From the NCBI GenBank assembly GCA_021780275.1, contig JAJXZC010000632.1, forward strand, positions 1 through 5,654: DNA of 5,654 bases, in the 5' to 3' direction. The notes under the pieces were generated by a model that searched no databases, was not told where the DNA came from, and saw only the letters and a list, made by a program, of their open reading frames with translations. A program made the translations under genes and the position numbers. Of this stretch, positions 1 through 5,529 are shown piece after piece (the stretch's first letter is position 1; each line of letters starts with the position of its first letter). The stretch comes from Pseudomonadota bacterium. GTDB lineage: Bacteria; Pseudomonadota; Alphaproteobacteria; Parvibaculales; Parvibaculaceae.

Positions 1-75
1 GAGTGTAGCGCAGTCTGGTAGCGCACCTCGTTCGGGACGAGGGGGTCGGAGGTTCGAATCCTCTCACTCCGACCA
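1..75 (+). tRNA. tRNA-Pro (anticodon CGG), missing two 5' bases
   Basis: This tRNA decodes the proline codon CCG. The anticodon stem is CCTCG (26-30) paired with CGAGG (38-42) around the loop TTCGGGA, which puts anticodon CGG at 33-35. The T loop TTCGAAT (53-59) lies between GGAGG and CCTCT. The acceptor 3' strand CACTCCG (65-71) is followed by discriminator A72 and an encoded CCA (73-75). The window opens with GAGTG, the last five bases of the expected 5' strand CGGAGTG, so two bases lie upstream. The gene is the integration target: its last 15 bases plus TT are repeated at the far end of the element, and the tRNA stays intact after insertion. Confidence 0.96.
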
Positions 76-77
76 TT
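61..77. other. attL core (17-bp direct repeat in the tRNA 3' end)
   Basis: CTCTCACTCCGACCATT here matches 5530-5546 exactly, and the match stops at both sides (C60 versus A5529, T78 versus C5547). It covers half of the T stem, the acceptor 3' strand, the CCA end and two bases beyond it, which is the classical attachment segment used by tRNA-targeting tyrosine integrases. Confidence 0.92.
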
Positions 78-289
78 TTTTGCGCCAAGCGATTGGTTGT
101 AAAAGAGTTCTTCCGCCACCGGTCTGGACGGTCTTACATCCGGTCTTACAATTGGCGAGCGCATGCTCACCGTCGGACACGGCCCGCACTTTGCGAGGCG
201 ATGCGCTTGGCCGGGTTAACGATTTCGAGCGGCGCGGCCGCGCAACCCCTCGCGCGCGCGTATGTCTGTCAAAATTCCAAAATGTCGCG
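78..289. other. Gene-free left end of the element
   Basis: No convincing coding sequence lies here. The T76-T81 run follows the tRNA CCA directly and could help terminate tRNA transcription. The paired GGTCTTACA repeats at 129-154 are annotated separately. A 12-bp palindrome GCGCGGCCGCGC at 232-243 has no T-tract and sits in very GC-rich sequence, so no terminator is called for the operon that ends at 290. Confidence 0.6.
129..154 (+). repeat. Left pair of putative integrase arm-type sites
   Basis: Two copies of CGGTCTTACA start at 129 and 141, exactly 12 bp apart, and the second continues into ATTG. A partial copy, CGGTCT, starts at 120. The same pair with the same 12-bp spacing lies near the right end at 5389-5414, and the two 26-bp blocks differ at only three positions. 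Short direct repeats on both sides of the core are typical arm-type binding sites of tyrosine integrases. The repeat is seen in the sequence; the binding role is inferred. Confidence 0.7.
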
Positions 290-499
290 TCATCGCAGCC
301 GTACGCCACCGTCGGTGAATTCGACACCGCCGGATCGCAGCGCGCCGACGATGCGAGCGAGCGTCTTTCGTTGCGGCGAGGTTCGCCCAGCCTCAATTTT
401 GCCGATGGCGTGACGGGATATGCCCGATTTCGCCATTAGGTCGACTGCGGTCCAGCCAAGCAGCGCGCGCGCCGCGCGTAATTGAGCGGGCGTCATCAT
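290..499 (-). CDS. Short XRE/Cro-C1-type HTH transcriptional regulator
   Basis: This 69-aa protein is essentially one helix-turn-helix DNA-binding domain. Residues 4-16 ([13 protein letters not shown]) form the first helix and residues 17-38 carry the HTH with the recognition stretch [14 protein letters not shown]. The tail [12 protein letters not shown] is a recurrent ending of short alphaproteobacterial XRE proteins, from memory. A longer reading begins at 523, but the ATG at 499 overlaps the TGA of the upstream gene as ATGA, a translational-coupling junction, so 499 is preferred; a second ATG follows at 496. It is the last gene of the minus-strand operon and ends about 210 bp from attL. 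It probably represses or tunes element genes; its operator is unknown. One oddity is WTAVDLM where family members often carry a Q-x-x-L motif. Confidence 0.88.
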   Translation of the reverse strand: MMTPAQLRAARALLGWTAVDLMAKSGISRHAIGKIEAGRTSPQRKTLARIVGALRSGGVEFTDGGVRLR

Positions 500-1062
500 T
501 CGCTGGCTTTCCGGTCGAACCATTCGCCGTCATCGAACCGGGCGTGCTCCGGTCCAAACGCCTCTACAGTCCGGCCGCCCATGCGCCATATCAGGCCGCC
601 GGGCTTACCTACAGTCGGAACGTCGAACAGGTCGCTCGCCAACCATTCCCATTCGGTCGCTTCTTTGCCCCAGGCGTCGAGAAATAGGCCGCCGTCATCG
701 AGCGCCTGCCGCCATGTCGCATCCGACACCGGGGCCGGCCGCTGGCAGTTCAACACCGCCCATGCGTCGAGATAGACGGTCGGAACACTATCGGCCGCCA
801 TGCCCGCCCGTTCGTCTATCGCGGCGTGAATGTCGGCGTCACCCGATTTGAGCGGCGCGGTTACGGCCCCGGTTACGCCGCTGAGAACACCTTTTCCCGA
901 ATTGCTGTTTTCGACACGTAACTGGCGTAACTGGCGTAACTCTGGGTTTTTTAAGGCGTAACCGAAGCGGCCGGTTACGCCTGTTACGCCCGTAACGCCA
1001 CTTTCGGCTGTAGATTTCCCCCGGAGCGTGACGCGCAGCCTCTCGGCAAGATCAGCCCTCAT
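496..1062 (-). CDS. VTG-repeat hypothetical protein (188 aa)
   Basis: Function unknown. The N-terminal part (residues 1-16, MRADLAERLRVTLRGK) is a short basic helix. Residues 22-31 are GVTGVTGVTG, 41-49 are ELRQLRQLR, and another GVTG follows near 62-65; these peptide repeats are encoded by a dense DNA repeat array annotated separately. The C-terminal half (about 95-185) looks folded and rich in W, D and G, with WEWLASDLFDVP and GGLIWRMGGRTVEAFG; from memory a similar LGW-x-LFG...GL-W...GR-V module recurs in alphaproteobacterial island proteins. The start at 1062 overlaps the DUF927 stop by 11 nt; ATG at 1074 is the alternative, and neither has a clear Shine-Dalgarno sequence. The stop overlaps the XRE start as ATGA. 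A role in replication or control is inferred from context only. Confidence 0.82.
   Translation of the reverse strand: MRADLAERLRVTLRGKSTAESGVTGVTGVTGRFGYALKNPELRQLRQLRVENSNSGKGVLSGVTGAVTAPLKSGDADIHAAIDERAGMAADSVPTVYLDAWAVLNCQRPAPVSDATWRQALDDGGLFLDAWGKEATEWEWLASDLFDVPTVGKPGGLIWRMGGRTVEAFGPEHARFDDGEWFDRKASE
859..999. repeat. Iteron-like array of nine GTTAC/GTAAC-core repeats (putative origin)
   Basis: Within 141 bp there are nine copies of a GGTTACGCC / GGCGTAACC-like motif in both orientations: near 859, 871, 917, 924, 933, 955, 973, 983 and 991. The copies at 917, 926 and 935 are spaced exactly 9 bp apart. A T-tract (TTTTTTAA, about 947-954) splits the array. The motif falls in all three reading frames of the gene it lies in. 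Clustered short repeats beside an A/T tract, next to a replicative ATPase gene, resemble an iteron-type replication origin. The repeats are certain; the origin function is inference, and a regulator-binding region is the main alternative. Confidence 0.72.
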
Positions 1063-2941
1063 AGGAGCAACCATCAAAGATGGAGGACGTGACGACAAAC
1101 ACCCGCTTGGGTGCGCCTGCTATCTTTCTCACTTGCTGATTACCATCCGACGCACGGGCGACCATGCCGCGTTCGCCCAGCACGCGCGCGACCATCTTGG
1201 CGTCGAGACCGGCGCAGACTTCCGCCCTCCAAGTTTCGGGAGGGATCATCCATTCGCGCGAGGCGCCCGCGCCCTTGCGCCAGCCGGCACGGTTGGCAAC
1301 TGGCCGCGCCTCGGGATCGTCCAACGGCTCGAATCGAGCTTCGCCATGCTGTTCGATGAAGAACCGAACTTGCCCGACGGCTTGTCGAACTTCGGCCGGT
1401 TCCGTCCCCCCGCGCCCGTCGATCCACTTGGCGAGCGCCCATGCCGCCGCGGCAGTCGCTTCGCCAGCCTGCCAAGGCGTCACGCCCAGCAGCGTCGCCA
1501 GTTCGCCCGCAACCGCAATCAGGCCCAGACGTTGCGCGGCGCGGTCTATCTGCCCGTCCGATTTGGCGGGAACGTGCGCCGCCACGAAATCAGCGATGCT
1601 TGCGCGAATGTCATCGCCCGTGACGGCTTCCAGAATGATCCGGCGTACGAGCTCGGGGCCGGCCGTGCCATAGGCCGATGTTGCGGCAGTCCTAAAAGCT
1701 TTGGAAAGCTTTGCCGCGTCGCCGTCATCGCCAGCATGATCGAACACCCCGAACGCGCGTTCACAGGGAATATCCAGCATACGGACTAGCTGGCCCGCCC
1801 GCGCCCTCCTGCCGCGATCTTCCAGCAGCTTTGTCTCGGTCGGCAGTTCGCCGGTAGACAGGACGATGACGCGCCAGCTTTTCGGATCGCGCAACGATCC
1901 GTCGCGCGCCGCCCGCGCCTTGCCCGCCCCATTGCTCAGGCTGTAGAGCGCCGCCGCAGCGTCTCGCGCGTCCACCTGGCCCAGTTCGTCGAGAATGAGC
2001 GCCGTATCGCTGGCGCTGGCCGCCGCGCCCTCAAGCCCGTTTGCGGTCGCGCGCCAGGCGCGGACAAAGCCCGGCGAAGCGCCGCGCCCCCATATGCTGG
2101 CCGCCATCTGCAACAGCGTTGTCTTGCCCCGGCTCGATTGGCCGAAGAAATTGACGCCGCCGCCTTCCTGTCCGGCCAGATGCAACAGCGGCCCGGCCAG
2201 CGCCGCTGAAATGGCGAGGACCGGCAGGGCATGGCCGCTGGCGAGCCTGCCGACGCCTTCCCGCCAATCCGCAAGCGATCCGCGCGCCTCATAGGGCCCA
2301 TGCGCCTCGCCGTCGAGAATGACGGTTTCGGAACCGTGTGGCCCAATGGTGATTTCCGGCAGGACGAAAACCGATTGCCCGCCTATGTCATGCCAGCCGG
2401 TCTTGAATACCGTGGTGACGCGGCGCGTGACGGTCGACCCGGAAAGGTAGCTGGCGAAGTCGCGTTGCCGCGCTCGATTGATCCGCAGCCCATCGGAAGC
2501 CAGCGGCGCGCAAATCGCCGCTGGCTCGCCCTGCAATGCCGAATCCGCGACATGGCGGTTATGGACCCGCCCGTCAGGATCGCGCCAGCGCAGAAACTTG
2601 CCCCACTCGCGCCCTTGCGGATCGCGGCAAAATCCCACGATTTCGAATGGCGCGCATATCCAGATGTTTTCCTTTGTTTTGTTTTCGCGTTGCCCCTTCT
2701 CTACTTCGACCGTCAAACCCTTGGCCGTCATCCCGTAAGGACCGTAAGACAGGAACGCCGGGCCGGGCTCGAACGGCTTGGCGTGACTGTTCGCAGCCTT
2801 GCGCAATGCCGGAAGGTCCGCCCATTCCGCCGCCGCGTCCGCCGCATCCCATTTATCGACCGGCTCGCGCGCTCCGTCCTTGGGATCGATCGCCGCCAGC
2901 GCCGACGCGTTGATGGCGTCAAAGTCGATATTGCCATTCAT
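1052..2941 (-). CDS. DUF927-family ATPase, putative replicative helicase
   Basis: This 629-aa protein is likely the replication ATPase of the element. DUF927-type sequence runs from about residue 60 to 350. The Walker A loop is GQSSRGKTT (267-275, Lys273), Walker B is ALILDE (314-319, Asp318-Glu319), a sensor-like VIVLSTGE lies at 358-365, and arginine-rich EDRGRRAR (374-381) may hold the arginine finger. Residues 430-620 form a C-terminal region without a motif I recognise. Related proteins in phages and plasmids often carry an N-terminal primase or TOPRIM region; here only about 60 residues precede the DUF927 part and none is visible. The start at 2941 is chosen over 3043 because GGGAGG sits seven bases upstream and the ATG overlaps the preceding TGA as ATGA. 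The 3' end overlaps the next gene by 11 nt. Confidence 0.93.
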   Translation of the reverse strand: MNGNIDFDAINASALAAIDPKDGAREPVDKWDAADAAAEWADLPALRKAANSHAKPFEPGPAFLSYGPYGMTAKGLTVEVEKGQRENKTKENIWICAPFEIVGFCRDPQGREWGKFLRWRDPDGRVHNRHVADSALQGEPAAICAPLASDGLRINRARQRDFASYLSGSTVTRRVTTVFKTGWHDIGGQSVFVLPEITIGPHGSETVILDGEAHGPYEARGSLADWREGVGRLASGHALPVLAISAALAGPLLHLAGQEGGGVNFFGQSSRGKTTLLQMAASIWGRGASPGFVRAWRATANGLEGAAASASDTALILDELGQVDARDAAAALYSLSNGAGKARAARDGSLRDPKSWRVIVLSTGELPTETKLLEDRGRRARAGQLVRMLDIPCERAFGVFDHAGDDGDAAKLSKAFRTAATSAYGTAGPELVRRIILEAVTGDDIRASIADFVAAHVPAKSDGQIDRAAQRLGLIAVAGELATLLGVTPWQAGEATAAAAWALAKWIDGRGGTEPAEVRQAVGQVRFFIEQHGEARFEPLDDPEARPVANRAGWRKGAGASREWMIPPETWRAEVCAGLDAKMVARVLGERGMVARASDGNQQVRKIAGAPKRVFVVTSSIFDGCSYEG

Positions 2942-3141
2942 GCGAGCCTCCCGCCGACGGCAAGCTGGCAGATCAGCCGCGCAAGATGGACGGGAAGGCG
3001 AAAGCGCGCGGAAACGCAGGCAACCGCATGTGCTGTATCGCATTCGGCCGTAGGCGTGATATTGTATGTCGCGTTGGTATTGAGGCCTGCCCGGTTCTCC
3101 GCGTTCGCGCGCGGGGCCGGGCGTTCTCTTGTGGAGGGCAT
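2938..3141 (-). CDS. Small hypothetical protein (67 aa) between alpA-like and DUF927 genes
   Basis: No family is assigned. The gene is credible from its position: its ATG at 3141 lies one base after the TGA of the AlpA-like gene, and its own TGA overlaps the DUF927 ATG as ATGA. The first half (about 1-35) is polar and low in hydrophobics, rich in R, A, N and T; the second half (36-67) holds the likely helical stretch ARFRLPVHLARLICQLA (45-61), with alternating basic and hydrophobic residues. I see no signal peptide or membrane segment. It could be a partner of the DUF927 protein or a small DNA-binding or regulatory peptide, by context only. Without it about 200 bp would separate two otherwise tightly coupled genes. 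Confidence 0.75.
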   Translation of the reverse strand: MPSTRERPAPRANAENRAGLNTNATYNITPTAECDTAHAVACVSARFRLPVHLARLICQLAVGGRLA

Positions 3142-3142
3142 A

Positions 3143-3334
3143 TCAGCAGCCCTCCGCGATCAAAGCTTCCAGCGCGTCGGCAGGAATAAGGCGTGAGCCG
3201 CCGACCTTCACGGTCCGCAACTTGCCCTCTTGCATCAATGTGTAAAATTTCGCCCGTGATATGCCTGTGGCGCGAACGGCTTCCTTGATTCGATAAGCAC
3301 GTTTGCCGGGCTGAAAGTTGGATAATTCGCTCAT
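3143..3334 (-). CDS. AlpA-like / excisionase-family HTH DNA-binding protein
   Basis: This 63-aa protein has the winged helix-turn-helix of the AlpA/excisionase (HTH_17, MerR-like) family. The helices span about residues 14-39, with YRIKEAVRATGISRAKFYTL containing the turn, followed by the EGKLRTVKVGGSRLIP strand-wing and a short C-terminal helix DALEALIA. In P4-like elements such proteins control integrase expression or act as the recombination directionality factor, so it is the best candidate for the excision switch here. The ATG at 3334 has AAGGAAGG five bases upstream. It heads the five-gene operon, and the next ATG follows its stop after one base. A 10-bp inverted repeat spans its start codon and leader, suggesting autoregulation. 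Confidence 0.92.
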   Translation of the reverse strand: MSELSNFQPGKRAYRIKEAVRATGISRAKFYTLMQEGKLRTVKVGGSRLIPADALEALIAEGC

Positions 3335-3363
3335 GTCGCCTTCCTTGTTCTAGAGGCGACATG
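3332..3363. promoter_or_regulatory. Inverted repeat over the alpA-like start region (operator or RNA hairpin)
   Basis: CATGTCGCCT (3332-3341) and AGGCGACATG (3354-3363) are perfect 10-bp inverted arms around a 12-nt centre. The inner end of one arm and the centre hold the Shine-Dalgarno region, and the arm includes the ATG of the AlpA-like gene. It could be an operator bound by the AlpA-like or XRE protein, or, if transcription starts further upstream, an RNA stem that hides the ribosome-binding site. Confidence 0.6.
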
Positions 3364-3364
3364 C

Positions 3365-3395
3365 ATAATATTCCTGCGTCCGGGTTTGTCTGCAA
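3365..3395 (-). promoter_or_regulatory. Candidate promoter of the alpA-like operon
   Basis: On the minus strand TATTAT (3370-3365) could be a -10 box, and TTGCAG (3395-3390) upstream could be a -35 box; the 19-bp spacer is longer than ideal. Transcription would start near 3358, inside the inverted repeat that precedes the AlpA-like gene. This is the only AT-rich promoter-like stretch between the 212-aa gene and the operon. It is predicted by eye only. Confidence 0.4.
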
Positions 3396-3416
3396 GACGA
3401 ACCGCGGTTTCGCGTC

Positions 3417-3461
3417 ATTCTTCAAGAATGTCCCGACGATTTGCGGCGATCTTCAAGAATG
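3417..3461. repeat. Two TCTTCAAGAATG repeats upstream of the alpA-like operon
   Basis: TTCTTCAAGAATG ends at 3430 and ATCTTCAAGAATG ends at 3461, so the copies are 31 bp apart, about three helical turns. The first forms an imperfect-centre palindrome, ATTCTTCAAGAAT (3417-3429). They flank and overlap the stop codon of the 212-aa gene (TGA at 3424-3422) and lie 25-90 bp upstream of the predicted promoter. They look like operator half-sites for a dimeric regulator; the protein is unknown. Confidence 0.5.
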
Positions 3462-4060
3462 CCCAACGCGTATCGCTGAATCGTCTTTCCTGACACCGGT
3501 CGTAACTGGCTGGCCTTGCACAATTCAGCAAACCTTGCTTGCTCTGCGTCGGCCCATTTTCGTGACGAGGCAATTCCTTCAATATCGAGGCCAGATGCGC
3601 GAAGGATACTCTTCCTTTGCTCTGCTTCCTCCGTTTTGGCGTCCCGCATCTTAGCTCCGCTCCTGTCGCCGACGAAATTTTCAAATGATCGGCCACTCAC
3701 CGGCGCGCGTCCAAGAGACCGAAGAGCCATGGCGGAAAGTCTAAATAGCTTATTGCGGATCGCCCGTGTTTCTTCCTCGGTGCCCATGGTTTTCAGCGCC
3801 GCGTCGATTTCCGCGACGTCCTGGCGAACATCGCGCCAGTTCCAGAATATCTCACTAAGTTCGCGCTGCGCCGCCTCTTCGCGAGCGTTTGCCTTGCGTA
3901 CAAGCATTTTCACGTATGAACCGGGCTCCAACTCATCGAGCGCGCCGGAGCGCGTCTCAAAATGCCCGTACGCTTCGATCAACTCATTCAATTCATCCGT
4001 CGGGAGAGCGAACGGCAATCCCTTCTCGGAGAACTTCGGCCCGCACTTTTTGCGTACCAT
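3422..4060 (-). CDS. Hypothetical protein, 212 aa, unrecognised
   Basis: I do not recognise a family. The protein is soluble and highly charged, with no signal peptide or membrane segment. It appears mostly helical: residues 20-31 (LPTDELNELIEA) and a long charged helix around 55-92 (NAREEAAQRELSEIFWNWRDVRQDVAEIDA) suggest coiled-coil or helix-bundle packing, another runs about 95-117, and residues 137-152 are again acidic-basic. The C-terminal segment SQLRPVSGKTIQRYALGILEDRRK (about 185-207) is basic and could be a helix-turn-helix-like DNA contact. The ATG at 4060 is preferred; GTG codons at 4069 and 4081 are alternatives, and only a weak GGGG precedes the ATG. It sits between the integrase and the replication-regulation operon, the usual place for a regulator or variable cargo gene. 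Its base composition looks less GC-rich than the operon. Confidence 0.8.
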   Translation of the reverse strand: MVRKKCGPKFSEKGLPFALPTDELNELIEAYGHFETRSGALDELEPGSYVKMLVRKANAREEAAQRELSEIFWNWRDVRQDVAEIDAALKTMGTEEETRAIRNKLFRLSAMALRSLGRAPVSGRSFENFVGDRSGAKMRDAKTEEAEQRKSILRASGLDIEGIASSRKWADAEQARFAELCKASQLRPVSGKTIQRYALGILEDRRKSSGHS

Positions 4061-4089
4061 CGCGCGCACCCCGCACTGCACCGGATGGA

Positions 4090-4145
4090 CGCAGGGAAAC
4101 CGAAGGTGCGTGTTCGGCTTGTCGGCTGGCCGGCCTATCCCTGCG
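4090..4145. other. Inverted repeat between integrase and 212-aa gene
   Basis: CGCAGGGA (4090-4097) pairs with TCCCTGCG (4138-4145), and a shorter pair CCGAA (4100-4104) / TTCGG (4113-4117) lies within the loop. It fills most of the gap after the integrase stop. There is no T-tract on the minus strand, so it is not a standard intrinsic terminator; it may slow read-through or be chance in GC-rich DNA. Confidence 0.3.
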
Positions 4146-4153
4146 CGTCAGAA

Positions 4154-5377
4154 TTAAGCGCTGCCGCCGACCTTTTTGAGCGGCACGACATTTGACGCCG
4201 TGCGCGGCTCGCAAAAGGTCGCCCAAGCGTCCATCAACGCCCTGCGCTTTTCCAATGCGTCGCCACGCCGGTAAGCCTGTTCCGCCTTATCGCCGACCGT
4301 ATGCGCGAGCGCCGCCTCCGCAACCTCGCGCGGAAAATGCGTTTCGTTGCCGGCCCAATCGCGAAACGAGCTACGAAACCCGTGCGGCGTTGCGCCTTCG
4401 ACGCCCATGCGCGCGATAACCTTCGCCATCGCAATGTGCGAAAGCGGACGCTTGCCCCTCGGGCTTTCAAAGACGAATTCGGACGTCTTGTTTTTATCGA
4501 GCGTCTTGAGGATCGCCATCGCTCGCGTCGAGAGCGGAACGCGGTGCTCCTTGCCGGCCTTCATCCGATCCGCCGGAATCGTCCAGACTTTCGCGCCCAT
4601 GTCGATTTCGGACCAGCGCGCGCCATAGACCTCGGCCGAACGCGTCGCCGTCAGGATCGCGAATTCCAACGCGTTGCCGGCAGTGTTGTCCTTCTGGCGA
4701 AGGCGCTCGATGAACGCTGGAACGTCGGCATAGGGCAACGCGGCATGATGGCCGCGCGAGAGCTTCGGCCGCTTCGGGAGAAGGTGAGAAAGGTGGCCCC
4801 GCCATGCGGCGGGATTTTCGCCGGACCGATGACCCTGTGCCTTGGCCGCGTCAAGCACCGCTTCAATCCTCCCCCGAACGCGCGATGCGGTTTCGGGTTT
4901 CTTGGTCCAGATAGGCTTTAGCACTGCGAGCACGTCGCTGACGCCAATCGCATCAACTCGCCTTTTCCAGAGCGGCCTTGCATAGGTTTCGAGCGACGAA
5001 CGCCATTGATCCTTGTGCTTCTCGTTCCGCCAGCCCGCCTCTCTGGTCGCGATCAATTCCGTCGCCAAATCGCCGAAGGTCGGAATTTCATCTTGCGCCC
5101 TCGCGTTGCGCTTCGCCTCGATCGGATTTCCCCCCGCCGCAATCAATTCGGCGGCCGCTTCGGCCTTTCGGCGAGCGGCCGCGAGCGACACCGCATTCGC
5201 AGCGCCAAGCCCCATCTCTGAAACCTTGCCGGCGAAGGTGAAGCGGTAAACCCATTTTCGGCCGCCCAAAGGCGAAACGACGAGATACAAGCCGGCGCCG
5301 TCGCCGTACCGCCCGGGCTTCGTTGTCGCCGCCTCGCGGGCAGAGAGCTTGTGCTTCGTGCGCTTTGCTTCGGCCAT
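4154..5377 (-). CDS. int: P4-type tyrosine recombinase (integrase)
   Basis: This 407-aa enzyme catalyses site-specific recombination between attL and attR (excision) or attP and the tRNA-Pro attB (integration). The N-terminal 90 residues form the DUF4102 arm-type-binding domain (GDGAGLYLVVSPLGGRKWVY, 25-44), a core-binding SAM-like domain follows at about 98-190, and the catalytic domain runs from about 210. The catalytic set is visible: Arg246 (TATRSAEV), Lys273 (RMKAGKEH), His332 and Arg335 (HGFR), His359 (LAHTVG) and Tyr369 (AYRRG). Length is normal for the family and no frame damage is seen. The start at 5377 has GGAG about eight bases upstream. The gene lies at the end far from the tRNA and reads inward; its leader holds the right arm repeats, so the enzyme may repress itself. 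Confidence 0.97.
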   Translation of the reverse strand: MAEAKRTKHKLSAREAATTKPGRYGDGAGLYLVVSPLGGRKWVYRFTFAGKVSEMGLGAANAVSLAAARRKAEAAAELIAAGGNPIEAKRNARAQDEIPTFGDLATELIATREAGWRNEKHKDQWRSSLETYARPLWKRRVDAIGVSDVLAVLKPIWTKKPETASRVRGRIEAVLDAAKAQGHRSGENPAAWRGHLSHLLPKRPKLSRGHHAALPYADVPAFIERLRQKDNTAGNALEFAILTATRSAEVYGARWSEIDMGAKVWTIPADRMKAGKEHRVPLSTRAMAILKTLDKNKTSEFVFESPRGKRPLSHIAMAKVIARMGVEGATPHGFRSSFRDWAGNETHFPREVAEAALAHTVGDKAEQAYRRGDALEKRRALMDAWATFCEPRTASNVVPLKKVGGSA

Positions 5378-5388
5378 CCCGCCCGCTC

Positions 5389-5414
5389 CAGTCTTACAAT
5401 CGGTCTTACAATTG
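5389..5414 (+). repeat. Right pair of putative integrase arm-type sites
   Basis: CAGTCTTACAAT (5389) and CGGTCTTACAATTG (5401) are a tandem pair spaced 12 bp, matching the left pair at 129-154 in sequence and spacing. They overlap the presumed start of the integrase transcript, so binding could also repress int. Confidence 0.7.
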
Positions 5415-5492
5415 AAGTCGGATCATATTGGATGATTTCGGACAATGGAATACAACCTACACGGATTTACTAGGTTTTTTTGCGATATTAAA

Positions 5493-5502
5493 GTAAGACC
5501 GG
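5493..5502 (-). repeat. Inverted single copy of the arm-type repeat
   Basis: GTAAGACCGG is the reverse complement of CCGGTCTTAC and lies 27 bp inside attR. It could be a further integrase site in opposite orientation; a single 10-bp match is weaker than the tandem pairs. Confidence 0.45.
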
Positions 5503-5529
5503 GACATCGCCGGACGCCAGGTTGTCGGA

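Larger units (their letters stand above)
5378..5529. other. AT-rich right end: integrase leader and attR arm
   Basis: No gene is seen here. The region is more AT-rich than the rest and contains a T7 tract near 5475-5481. On the minus strand TATGAT (5427-5422) could be the integrase -10 box, with only a weak TTCCAT (5450-5445) as -35 at 17-bp spacing. The paired repeats at 5389-5414 lie between this site and the integrase start, and an inverted copy of the repeat is at 5493-5502. Confidence 0.5.

Noticed and set aside
232..243. Palindrome GCGCGGCCGCGC as a terminator for the operon
   Set aside because: No T-tract follows on the minus strand and such palindromes are common in GC-rich DNA.
859..999. 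CRISPR array
   Set aside because: Repeat cores are only 5-9 bp, occur in both orientations and lack uniform spacers of about 30 bp.
1028..1789. Plus-strand open frame of 253 codons
   Set aside because: Antisense to the DUF927 gene, whose Walker motifs and coupled start leave no doubt about the coding strand; no family likeness in the antisense product.
2231..3196. Long plus-strand open frame (321 codons)
   Set aside because: It lies antisense to the DUF927, 67-aa and AlpA-like genes, has the arginine-rich composition typical of a GC-rich antisense frame, and crosses several coupled gene junctions.
2973..3425. Alternative 150-codon minus frame across the AlpA-like gene
   Set aside because: It overlaps the clear HTH protein and the coupled 67-aa gene in another frame and contains no recognisable domain.
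3516..4157. Plus-strand open frame opposite the 212-aa gene
   Set aside because: Serine- and arginine-rich antisense product with no domain. The minus frame has more protein-like composition and lies on the strand of all other genes, though this is the least secure strand choice in the window.
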